A stretch of DNA of 64,000 nucleotides from WHSW01 sp963749365. GTDB lineage: Bacteria; Actinomycetota; Thermoleophilia; Solirubrobacterales; 70-9. Made by a program: the position numbers and the translations under genes. The notes beneath the pieces are model-generated. The model searched no databases and was not told the DNA's origin. It saw nothing but the letters and a program-made list of their open reading frames with translations. Of this stretch, positions 41,082-48,920 are shown one piece after another; position 1 is the first letter of the stretch, and every line of letters begins with the position of its first letter. The stretch spans positions 68,163-132,162 of the forward strand of contig CAVVME010000006.1 in assembly GCA_963749365.1 (NCBI GenBank). The letters run 5' to 3'.

Positions 41082-42716
41082 TTATTCCCACTCGATCGTC
41101 GCGGGGGGCTTGGAGGAGAGGTCGAGGGCGACGCGGTTGACGTGCGCGACCTCGTTGATGATCCGGCCCGAGACCCGCTCGAGCAGGTCGTACGGCAGTC
41201 GGGCCCAGTCAGCGGTCATCGCGTCCTGGGAGGTGACCGCGCGGATCACGATCGGATAGGCATAGGTGCGGCCGTCGCCCTGGACCCCGGTCGAGCGAAC
41301 GACGGGCAGCACGCAGAACGACTGCCAGAGCTCGCGATACAGCCCCGCCGCGCGGACCTCCTCCTGGAGGATCGCGTCCGCCTCACGAAGGATCTCCAAC
41401 CGCTCCCGGTTGACCTCGCCGCCGACGATCCGGATCGCCAGGCCCGGGCCTGGGAACGGCTGGCGCCAGACCACGCGCTCGGAGAGCCCAAGCTCGGCGG
41501 CGACGGCGCGAACCTCGTCCTTGAACAGCATCCGCAGCGGCTCGATCAGGTCGAGCCCGAGGTCCTCCGGCAGGCCGCCGACGTTGTGATGAGACTTGAT
41601 CGTGTCGGCGGCGCGCCCGTCGCCGCCCGACTCGATCACGTCCGAGTAGAGGGTGCCCTGAACGAGGAAGCGCACCCCGTCGAGCTTCTCCGCCTCGGCC
41701 TCGAAGACGCGGATGAACTCCTCGCCGATGATCATCCGCTTGCGCTCGGGCTCGTCGACGCCGGCGAGCCGGGCCAGGAAACGGTCCTCGGCGTCGACGT
41801 GGACGAGGTTGACCCCGAGCTCGCGCATCGCGGCCACGACCTGCTCGGCTTCGTTCTTGCGCATCAGGCCGTGATCGACGAGCACGCAGGTGAGCTGGTC
41901 GCCGACCGCCCGGTGCACGAGCGCAGCCGCGGTCGCCGAGTCGACCCCACCCGAGAGCCCGCAGAGGGCCCCCGCGTCACCGACGGCGGCGCGAATCCGC
42001 GCGACCTGCTCATCGATCACCGAGGCGGGTGACCAGCGCTCCACGCAAGCTGCGATCTCGCGCAGGAACCGCTCCAGGATCTGCTGCCCGTAGGGCGTGT
42101 GGACGACCTCGGGGTGGAACTGGATCCCGTACAGCCCGCGCCCGGCGTGCTCGAGCGCGGCGACCGGCGAGCCGGGGCTGGCCGCGAGCGCGGTGAAGCC
42201 CTCGGGCGCCTCGAATACGCAGTCGCGATGGCTCATCCAGCACTGCTGCTCGGGCGGCGTCCCGGCGAGCAGCCTGCCGCCGTCGCCGGCGAGGGCGAGC
42301 TCGGTGCGGCCGAACTCGCCCGACTCGGCGCCCTCGACCCGCCCACCGAGCTCGAGCACCATCGCCTGCATCCCGTAACAGATCCCGAGCACCGGGATTC
42401 CGAGCTCGAGCAACTCGGGCCGCAGCCGCGGCGCTCCCTCGGAGTAGACGGAGGCGGGGCCGCCGGAGAGCACCAGGGCGCGCGGCGAGCGCGCCCGGAT
42501 CTGGTCGAGTCCGAGGTCGTGGGGAAGGAGCTCGGCGAAAACCCCGCACTCCCGGATCCGCCGCGCGATCAGCTGCGAGTACTGGCCGCCGAAGTCGAGC
42601 ACCAGCACCTCCTCGTGCGCGGTAGCGGCACCCGCCTTGTGACCGTCCGCCGGCACCTCCTGCAGGGCGCTTGCCGCGGTCGGTGCGTCCGAGACCGCGG
42701 CCGCGCGCTCAGTCAT
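41082..42716 (-). CDS. guaA: GMP synthase (glutamine-hydrolysing)
   Basis: The 544-residue protein has a ~30-residue extra N-terminus, then a class I glutaminase (VLDFGGQYSQLIARRIRE, VLGICYGMQAMVLELGG with nucleophile Cys, YGIQFHPEVVHT) and an ATP-pyrophosphatase domain (GLSGGVDSATAAALVH) and dimer domain (HVNRVALDLSSKPPATIEWE). Start overlaps the guaB3 end by eight bases. It completes GMP synthesis downstream. Confidence 0.96.
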   Translation of the reverse strand: MTERAAAVSDAPTAASALQEVPADGHKAGAATAHEEVLVLDFGGQYSQLIARRIRECGVFAELLPHDLGLDQIRARSPRALVLSGGPASVYSEGAPRLRPELLELGIPVLGICYGMQAMVLELGGRVEGAESGEFGRTELALAGDGGRLLAGTPPEQQCWMSHRDCVFEAPEGFTALAASPGSPVAALEHAGRGLYGIQFHPEVVHTPYGQQILERFLREIAACVERWSPASVIDEQVARIRAAVGDAGALCGLSGGVDSATAAALVHRAVGDQLTCVLVDHGLMRKNEAEQVVAAMRELGVNLVHVDAEDRFLARLAGVDEPERKRMIIGEEFIRVFEAEAEKLDGVRFLVQGTLYSDVIESGGDGRAADTIKSHHNVGGLPEDLGLDLIEPLRMLFKDEVRAVAAELGLSERVVWRQPFPGPGLAIRIVGGEVNRERLEILREADAILQEEVRAAGLYRELWQSFCVLPVVRSTGVQGDGRTYAYPIVIRAVTSQDAMTADWARLPYDLLERVSGRIINEVAHVNRVALDLSSKPPATIEWE

Positions 42717-43914
42717 CCGAGACGGCGACTCCGGTCGCGACTCGAGCGCGCCCGTTGGAGCCCATGCCCACGGATTGCTGGCGCTGCAGCTGCTTGCCCT
42801 CGGTCTGCAGCGAGGGGGCGATCATCAACTCGGCGCGCTGGAAGTCACGGATGTCCTCGTAGCCGCAAGTCGCCATCGACGTGCGCAACGCGCCGACCAG
42901 GTTGAAGGTGCCGTCGTTCTCGTGCGCCGGACCGAGCAGGATCTCCTCCAAGGTCCCGTCCTGCTCGGTCGCGACTCGGGTGCCGCGCGGAAGCGAGGGG
43001 TGAAAGGTGGCCATGCCCCAGTGAAAGCCGCGCCCCGGGGCCTGCTTCGCCCGCGCCAGAGGCGAGCCGATCATCACCGCGTCCGCCCCGCAGGCGATCG
43101 CCTTCGAGATGTCGCCACCCGTGCGCATGCCACCGTCGGCGATCACGTTGCTGTACTCGCCGGTCTCGAGCATGTGCTGCGCGCGTGCGGCAGCGACGTC
43201 GGCGATCGCGGTCGCCTGTGGGACCCCGAGGCCGAGCACACCGCGAGTCGTGCATGCGGCGCCCGGGCCGACCCCGACCAGGACCCCGACGGCACCGGTG
43301 CGCATCAGGTGCAGCCCGGTCGCGTAGGAGGCACAGCCACCGACGATGCAGGGAACCGGAACCTCGGCGATGAACTCCTTCAGGTTCAGCGGCTCGGACT
43401 TCGAGGAGACGTGCTCGGCGGAGATCACCGTGCCCTGGATGACGAGGATGTCGAGGCCCGCCTCGAGCGCGACCTCGTAGTTCTCGCGCACCCGTTGCGG
43501 CGTCAGCGAGCCGGCGGCGACCGCCCCGCCCGCCTTGATCTCCTCCACCCGCTGGGCGATCAACGACGGCTGCAGAGGCGCCTCGTAGACCTCCTGCAGC
43601 TTGCGGGTGGCGAGCTCGGGCTCCGCCGCTGCGATCTCGGCCAGCCGCTCCTCGGCGTCCTCGTAGCGGCACCAGATTCCCTCCAGGTTGAGCACTCCGA
43701 GGCCGCCCAGCCGGCCGAGCTCGAGCGCGGTCGCGGGGCTGACGACGCCGTCCATCGCCGAGGCGAGCAGCGGCAGCTCGAACCGATACGGGCCAAGAGT
43801 CCAGGAGACGTCGACGTCGTCGGGATCGCGGGTGCGCCGTGACGGCACGATCGCGATGTCGTCGAACCCATAGGCTCGCCTGCCCTTCTTGCCGCGCCCG
43901 ATCTCTACTTCCAT
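42709..43914 (-). CDS. GuaB3-family IMP dehydrogenase-related protein
   Basis: A 401-residue TIM-barrel protein without CBS domains, starting MEVEIGRGKKGRRAYGFDDIAIVPSRRTRDPDDVD. The active-site loop GVGPGAACTTRGVLG keeps the catalytic Cys, and DGGMRTGGDISKAIACGADAVMIGSPLA binds phosphate. It fits the GuaB3 subgroup found in actinobacteria and cyanobacteria rather than true GuaB. GuaB3 is linked to purine interconversion; its position ahead of guaA supports that. Confidence 0.9.
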   Translation of the reverse strand: MEVEIGRGKKGRRAYGFDDIAIVPSRRTRDPDDVDVSWTLGPYRFELPLLASAMDGVVSPATALELGRLGGLGVLNLEGIWCRYEDAEERLAEIAAAEPELATRKLQEVYEAPLQPSLIAQRVEEIKAGGAVAAGSLTPQRVRENYEVALEAGLDILVIQGTVISAEHVSSKSEPLNLKEFIAEVPVPCIVGGCASYATGLHLMRTGAVGVLVGVGPGAACTTRGVLGLGVPQATAIADVAAARAQHMLETGEYSNVIADGGMRTGGDISKAIACGADAVMIGSPLARAKQAPGRGFHWGMATFHPSLPRGTRVATEQDGTLEEILLGPAHENDGTFNLVGALRTSMATCGYEDIRDFQRAELMIAPSLQTEGKQLQRQQSVGMGSNGRARVATGVAVSDD

Positions 43915-43945
43915 GAACGGATAAACCTACGCTTGCTCGCGGACG

Positions 43946-43968
43946 AAAAAGGCCCCTCGGGAGGGGCC
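43946..43968 (-). terminator. Intrinsic terminator
   Basis: On the minus strand GGCCCCTC-CCG-AGGGGCC is followed by TTTTT (43946-43950). It would end transcription from the pfkB gene (44063-45022) before guaB3. Confidence 0.75.
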
Positions 43969-44062
43969 GATGCGCCGCACCTTGCGGCCTGCGGCCCCGC
44001 CTGCGCGAGGCCTCGGCGATGATAACAGCGGTCAACCTCGGCCCTCGGGCGGCCGATCGCGG

Positions 44063-45022
44063 TCACGAGACCCCGGCCGGGATCTCGAGCTCGCCGATCT
44101 CGACCCGGCCGAGCAGCCGCTCGACCTCGCGCCGGTCCAGCGTCCCGGCGCCGAAGTGCTGGGTCGACTCGGCGCCGCAGGCGACCCCGAAAGCGAGGCA
44201 GTCGCGCGTCGCGGCGCCCTCGTGGCGGGCGGCGACATAGCCGGCCAGGAAGCTGTCTCCCGAGCCGACCGTGGCGACCGGCTCGAGCTCGTCGATCCTC
44301 ACCTCCAGGCGCCGGCGCTCGGGCCGCTCGCCGACGATCGCGACGCAGCCGGTCTCCGAGGTGATGATCGCCTCCCCCGCTCCCATCTCGAGCAGGCCGG
44401 CGAGCCCGAGCGCGAGGTCGTCAGCATCGTTGAACTCGTGCCCAACCGCCCCCTCGGCCTCGGCCACGTTGGGGGCAACCACGTCGGGGCCGGCGCGCAG
44501 GCCGGCGCGCAGCTGCTCGCCGTCGGAATCGAGCACGGTCAGCACCCCGAGGCCCCGCAGCGCGGCGACCAAGCGCGCGTAGATGTCGCTCGGGGCGCCG
44601 GGCGGCACGCTCCCGGAGAGGACACAGGCCGAGGCACCCTGGGCCAGGTAGAGCAGGCGCTCGACGAAAAGCTCGACCTCCTCGGCGGATACCTCGGGGC
44701 CACGATCGTTGATCTCGGTCTGCTCGCCGGAGGTGGGGTCGATCACCGCGAGGTTGGTTCGCGACTCGCCCGCGATCCGGGTGAACTCGGCGAGTACCGA
44801 TTCCGTCCGCAGCTGCTCGAGCAGCCGCGTCCCGGTCGCGCCGCCGGCGAGGCCCGTGGCGATCACCGGCTTGCCGAGTAGGCGCAGGGCGCGAGCGACG
44901 TTGACGCCCTTGCCCCCCGCGGTCGAGCGGGTTTCGACCGCACGATGGCGCTGACCGAGGCGGAAGTTCGGGACCGCGATCGTGCGGTCGATCGCGGCGT
45001 TGAGGGTGACGGTCAGGATCAC
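44063..45022 (-). CDS. PfkB-family 1-phosphofructokinase/hexose kinase
   Basis: A 319-residue kinase with the 1-phosphofructokinase start MILTVTLNAAIDRTIAVPNF, TAGGKGVNVARALRLLG and the PfkB motif VATVGSGDSFLAGY with the catalytic Asp. Fructose-1-phosphate or tagatose-6-phosphate are typical substrates of this LacC/FruK group. No PTS genes are near. The GTG start overlaps the stop of the carboxypeptidase gene upstream (GTGA). Confidence 0.88.
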   Translation of the reverse strand: MILTVTLNAAIDRTIAVPNFRLGQRHRAVETRSTAGGKGVNVARALRLLGKPVIATGLAGGATGTRLLEQLRTESVLAEFTRIAGESRTNLAVIDPTSGEQTEINDRGPEVSAEEVELFVERLLYLAQGASACVLSGSVPPGAPSDIYARLVAALRGLGVLTVLDSDGEQLRAGLRAGPDVVAPNVAEAEGAVGHEFNDADDLALGLAGLLEMGAGEAIITSETGCVAIVGERPERRRLEVRIDELEPVATVGSGDSFLAGYVAARHEGAATRDCLAFGVACGAESTQHFGAGTLDRREVERLLGRVEIGELEIPAGVS

Positions 45023-46245
45023 TCCGGCCTAAGGCTAGTCGGTTGCCTGCGCCGGTCGTAGAGCGCCACGGCGCCAACGAAGACCGCCGCGAGGATCAGG
45101 AAGGCGACGGCCCAGGCGACCGCGCGCGGTCCGGGGATCGCGCCGTCGACGCGCTCGAGCACGGTCGGGGCGGCGACCGAGTGCGCCGCCGCCAGCGCCA
45201 CGCGCGCCGCCGGCCGGCCGTCGATCGTCACCGTCGCCAGCCCGAGACGCTGGCCGCGGTCGACCGGGCCCTCGACCTCGGCCGGCGCGTCGAGCTCGGT
45301 CTCGATCCGCTGGCCGTCGCGAACAGTCAGCCGCACGTCGCGCACGGGCGCCAGACCAAGCCGCTGATCCCGAAACCGGATCGGCACGCCGGTCACCCGC
45401 TCGCCGCGCTGCAGGACGTCATCGCGGCGGTAGAGCGAGAACCCGTACTCGAGCAGCTCGAGGGTCGCGGCGTCACGCTCGGATTCGGTCCCCGCGCCGA
45501 GCACCGCCGAGACCAGCTCGACCCCTTGGCGCTCGGCCGAGGCGACGAGCACGTTGCCGGCCCCCAGCGTGTAACCGGTCTTGACGCCGGTGACGAAGGG
45601 CACCGTGCGCACCAGGTTGTTGCGATTGACCACTGTCCGCGGGCGCGCGCCGCTGCTCAGGGTCGCCTGCGGGGTGTCGAAGAGGCGCCGAAAGAACTCG
45701 TCGCGGCGCAGCTCCCGGGCCAGCTCGACCAGGTCGCGGGCGCTGGAGAAGTTGCCTGCCTCGTCGAGCCCGATCGGATTCGCATAGGAGGTGTGATCGA
45801 GGCCGAGGCGGCGCGCGACGCGGTTCATCCGCCGCACGAAGGCGGGCTCGGACCCGGACGAGACCTCGGCCAAGGCCTGCGCCGCATCGTTGCCCGAGGC
45901 GAGGATCAGGCCGTAGAGCAGGTCGCGGACCGCGATCCTCTCTCCCGCCATCAGCCCGAGCAGCGACTCCGCCGAGGAGACGGGCGTGTAGGCCGGCGCG
46001 ACCACGGTCTGGTCGAGGCCGAGCGCCGCCCGGGCGATGTATGCGGTCATCAGCTTCGTGGTCGAGGCGACCGGGTACGACGTGTCGGGCCGGTGGGCGG
46101 CGAGCAGCTCGCCGTCGCGGGCATCAATCAGGGCCCAGGCGCGAGCCTCGGGCTCGGGCTCTGGCGACGACGCACCGGCGGGGCCGGCGCCGAGGCCCGC
46201 CAGGGCGCTCAGCGCGATCGCGAGCGCGGCCACGCCCGCTCGCAT
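45019..46245 (-). CDS. D-alanyl-D-alanine carboxypeptidase (class C/PBP5-type)
   Basis: The 408-residue protein has a signal peptide (VAALAIALSALAGLGAGPAGA), the serine motif ASTTKLM (SxxK), SGN and KTG (VKTGYT), a beta-rich C-terminal domain and a terminal membrane helix (VAWAVAFLILAAVFVGAVAL) followed by a basic tail. It trims pentapeptide side chains. Start at 46245 is the family start. It is upstream of and overlaps pfkB. Confidence 0.92.
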   Translation of the reverse strand: MRAGVAALAIALSALAGLGAGPAGASSPEPEPEARAWALIDARDGELLAAHRPDTSYPVASTTKLMTAYIARAALGLDQTVVAPAYTPVSSAESLLGLMAGERIAVRDLLYGLILASGNDAAQALAEVSSGSEPAFVRRMNRVARRLGLDHTSYANPIGLDEAGNFSSARDLVELARELRRDEFFRRLFDTPQATLSSGARPRTVVNRNNLVRTVPFVTGVKTGYTLGAGNVLVASAERQGVELVSAVLGAGTESERDAATLELLEYGFSLYRRDDVLQRGERVTGVPIRFRDQRLGLAPVRDVRLTVRDGQRIETELDAPAEVEGPVDRGQRLGLATVTIDGRPAARVALAAAHSVAAPTVLERVDGAIPGPRAVAWAVAFLILAAVFVGAVALYDRRRQPTSLRPE

Positions 46246-46256
46246 GCGACCCGCTG

Positions 46257-46652
46257 CTATTCGGCCGCCAGCGCCTTGCAGCCGTCGGCGACCAGATCGA
46301 CGCAGGAGCCGACCTGGATCAGCTGCGGATCGAGGTTCGGGTTGAGCTCGATCAGCTCGTCGATCGGGATGCAGGTACGGTCGGCGACGATGCTCAGGTC
46401 CTCGCCCGGCTCGATCACGAAGTAGCCGTTCTCGACCGCGCTCTCGGCATCCGGTTGGCAGCCCTCGGTCGACGCGGTCTGGTCGCGCTCGCCCCTGTCC
46501 CTGCGTTCCCCGTCGTCCCCGTCGAGATTCCCCGTGATCAGCAGCAGGACCGCTCCGGCGACGATCAGCAGCGCCAGGGGCGCGAGGATACGCGCCGTCC
46601 AGTTCGACGGTCTGCCGTCCTGCGAGCCGCGCCCGCTCTCCGGTTCTGCCAT
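46257..46652 (-). CDS. LysM-domain membrane protein
   Basis: A 131-residue protein with a cytoplasmic N-terminus, one helix (LAPLALLIVAGAVLLLITG) and an external LysM domain (YFVIEPGEDLSIVADRTCIPIDELIELNPNLDPQLIQVGSCVDLVADGCKAL), whose three Cys may form a disulfide. LysM binds peptidoglycan. It starts at 46652, ten bases after TACGAT, a leaderless pattern. It sits upstream of the carboxypeptidase gene with an 11-base gap. Confidence 0.85.
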   Translation of the reverse strand: MAEPESGRGSQDGRPSNWTARILAPLALLIVAGAVLLLITGNLDGDDGERRDRGERDQTASTEGCQPDAESAVENGYFVIEPGEDLSIVADRTCIPIDELIELNPNLDPQLIQVGSCVDLVADGCKALAAE

Positions 46653-46662
46653 GGAGCGGGAG

Positions 46663-46668
46663 ATCGTA
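46663..46668 (-). promoter_or_regulatory. -10-like box, LysM gene
   Basis: TACGAT on the minus strand lies ten bases before the ATG at 46652. Confidence 0.4.
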
Positions 46669-46703
46669 GGGCCAATCTCCCCCACCGGCTGCCGGCACGG
46701 CGG

Positions 46704-47597
46704 TCAGCGGGCGGCGCTTTGCGCGACGGCCCAGACCTCGTCGCGCAGGGCGCCGGCGGCCGAGCCCGGGTCGTCGGCGTTCGCGATCGAGCGCGAGGCG
46801 GTGACGATCGCGGCGGCCGGGTGGGGTGCGAAGGCGGGTCCGAGCCGGTCGGCGGCGCCGCCCTGGGCGCCGACGCCCGGAATCAGGAAGATCGAGGCGG
46901 GCATCAACGCGCGCAGGCGGGCCAGGTACCGGGGCTCGGTCGCTCCGACGACCGCCCCCATCGCGCTCAGGCCGCAGGCCCCGGAGAGCCGCTCGGCCAA
47001 ATCGGCGACGAGGCCGGCGAGCAGCTCGTGCAGGGGCGATCCGGCGACGGGCAGATCGAGCAGATCCGCCGCACCGGGGTTCGACGTGCGCACGAGCGAG
47101 AACACCCCTGCCCCGGACGCGGCCGCCGCCTCGACCAGCGGCTCGAGCGCGTCGGCTCCGAGCAGCGGGTTGACGGTAGCGGCGTCCGAGCCGAGACCGG
47201 CGACCGGGCCAAAGGGGGTCTCGACCCCCGTGAACAGGCTCTGTCCATAGGCCGTCGCGGTGATCGGAACATCCCCGCGCTTGCCGTCGGCGATCACCAG
47301 CAGCCCGGCGTCGCGGGCAGCGGCCGCGACCTCCTCGAGCGCCCGCCAGCCGGGGGCACCGAGGCGCTCGAAGCAGGCGAGCTGCAGCTTCGCCGCCACG
47401 CAGGCGGGGCCAGCGCGCTCGATCAGCTCGCGAGCGGCGGCGACGACCGCGGCCGACGCGGCCTCGGCGGGCGAGTCACCCCCGCCCGCCGTCCCGGCCG
47501 CGTCCAGCCTCTCGGGGTCGGGGTCGATCCCGACGCAGACCTGGCTCTGCCGCTCCTCGACGAGGGCGGCGAGCCGGTCGGCGAACGGGGCGCTCAG
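46704..47597 (-). CDS. pyrF: Orotidine 5'-phosphate decarboxylase, CTG start likely
   Basis: The TIM-barrel enzyme of the type 2 (long) group has VCVGIDPDPERL at the start and IADGKRGDVPITATAYG (the catalytic DxKxxD region) and FLIPGVGAQGG at the phosphate site. Homology to the family extends to a CTG at 47597 (LSAPFADRLAALVEE), with a TAG just upstream and no ATG, GTG or TTG between; a start at 47399 would remove the first strands. The total length is 297 residues from CTG. It decarboxylates OMP to UMP. It follows hup on the minus strand. Confidence 0.88.
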   Translation of the reverse strand: MSAPFADRLAALVEERQSQVCVGIDPDPERLDAAGTAGGGDSPAEAASAAVVAAARELIERAGPACVAAKLQLACFERLGAPGWRALEEVAAAARDAGLLVIADGKRGDVPITATAYGQSLFTGVETPFGPVAGLGSDAATVNPLLGADALEPLVEAAAASGAGVFSLVRTSNPGAADLLDLPVAGSPLHELLAGLVADLAERLSGACGLSAMGAVVGATEPRYLARLRALMPASIFLIPGVGAQGGAADRLGPAFAPHPAAAIVTASRSIANADDPGSAAGALRDEVWAVAQSAAR

Positions 47598-47603
47598 ACC
47601 CGC

Positions 47604-47876
47604 CTAGCCCTTGACCCTTGACTTCAACCCGGCGCCGGCCGAGAACTTCGGCACCCGGCCGCCGGCGATCGTGATCCGCTCGCCGGTCCGCGGGTTGACG
47701 CCCTGGCGCGGGCCGCGCTCGGCGACGCTGAACTTGCCGAAGCCGGTGAAGCTGATCTCGCCGCCGCCGGCGAGCGTGTCGGTGATCCCGCCGAGGACGG
47801 CCTCGACGGCATCCGCGGCGGCCTTCTTGCTGGCGAAATCGCCTGAAATGCTGTCTACGAACTCAGCCTTGGTCAA
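47604..47876 (-). CDS. hup: DNA-binding protein HU
   Basis: A 90-residue HU with TKAEFVDSISGDFASKKAAADAVEAVL, GKFSVAERGPRQGVNPRTGERITI and the end PKFSAGAGLKSRVKG. It bends and compacts DNA. The TTG start at 47876 follows a strong GAGGAGGAGCGG site. There is no basic C-terminal tail of the mycobacterial type. Its stop ends two codons before the pyrF CTG. Confidence 0.93.
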   Translation of the reverse strand: MTKAEFVDSISGDFASKKAAADAVEAVLGGITDTLAGGGEISFTGFGKFSVAERGPRQGVNPRTGERITIAGGRVPKFSAGAGLKSRVKG

Positions 47877-47978
47877 TGTCCGCTCCTCCTCGTCTCGGTT
47901 TGGTCGGCGCCAAGATAACAGCGGGCCTCGACGGCTTGGCAGAGCGGACTCCGCGGCGGCCCCGGCCGGAGCCTCGTC

Positions 47979-48017
47979 ATCCGCGTGCGCGAAGGCGTGA
48001 AATCACCCATCTAAGCT
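47979..48017 (+). promoter_or_regulatory. 39-bp promoter-like motif, leaderless GT2 gene
   Basis: Begins ATCCGCGTGCG and ends CATCTAAGCT; its last six bases, TAAGCT, lie six bases before the GTG at 48024. The same 39-bp layout occurs at 53565-53603, and a hairpin form at 55420-55458. Confidence 0.6.
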
Positions 48018-48023
48018 CTCGGG

Positions 48024-48920
48024 GTGAACGCGCCGCGCTCGCTCGACGTCGTCATCGTCGCCTACCGCTGCCGCGACCTGCTCCGGACCTGCCTGAACTC
48101 GGTCTTCGAGCATTCCCCCAAGCGTGCGATGAGGGTCATCGTCGTCGACAACGCCTCCGGCGACGGCACCCCGGCGATGGTGCGCGAGACGTTCCCGGCG
48201 GTCGAGCTCGTGGTCAACTCCAGCAACCGCGGCTTCAGCGCCGCCAACAACGTCGCGATCAGGGCGGGCGACGGGGATTACGTGCTTGCGCTCAATCCGG
48301 ATACCGAGCTGACCGCCGGGGCGCTCGAGCGGCTCTGCACCCTGATGGACGCCCGGCCGGAGGTCGGGATCTGCGGCCCCGCCTTGGTCCAGGCCGACGG
48401 AAGTCCCGACCACGCCGCGCGGCGCTCGTTCCCGACCCCGCTGAGCGCATTGGGGCACTTCTCGGGGATCGGCCGGCGCCGCCACGGCGGGGCCCTTGCC
48501 GCCTACCGGGCGCCGGAGGTCGAGTCCGGCCCGGTCGACGCGGTCAACGGCGCGTTCATGCTGATCCGGCGTTCGGCGCTCGAACAGGTCGGGCTCTTCG
48601 ACGAGGGCTACTGGATGTACATGGAGGACCTCGACCTCTGCTATCGCTTCGCCGAGGCGGGCTGGACGACCTGGTACGAGCCCTCAGTGAGCGTCGGGCA
48701 CCTGAAGGCGGGGACCAGCGGCAAGCACCGGTCGCTGCGGCTCAACCACGCCTTTCACCGCGGCATGGCGCGCTTCTATCGCGCCCATTACGCGGCCGAC
48801 AACAACCCGCTGCTCAACCTCGCGGTCTACTCGGGGATCCTGCTCAAGCTCGCGGCCTCGGCGCTGCGCAGCGCCGCCGCCCGGGCCCTGGCACGGGTCA
48901 CATCCGCTCCGGGGAGCTGA
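48024..48920 (+). CDS. GT2 family glycosyltransferase
   Basis: The 298-residue GT-A enzyme has LDVVIVAYRCRDLLRTCLNSVFEH, VVDNASGDGTPAMVRETFP, the metal motif ALNPDTELTAGALERLCTLMD and VNGAFMLIRRSALEQVGLFDEGYWMYMEDLDLCYRFAEAGW, as in rhamnosyl-type transferases. The GTG start lies six bases after TAAGCT. Its end overlaps the argS end by 23 bases on the other strand. Confidence 0.9.
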   Translation: MNAPRSLDVVIVAYRCRDLLRTCLNSVFEHSPKRAMRVIVVDNASGDGTPAMVRETFPAVELVVNSSNRGFSAANNVAIRAGDGDYVLALNPDTELTAGALERLCTLMDARPEVGICGPALVQADGSPDHAARRSFPTPLSALGHFSGIGRRRHGGALAAYRAPEVESGPVDAVNGAFMLIRRSALEQVGLFDEGYWMYMEDLDLCYRFAEAGWTTWYEPSVSVGHLKAGTSGKHRSLRLNHAFHRGMARFYRAHYAADNNPLLNLAVYSGILLKLAASALRSAAARALARVTSAPGS

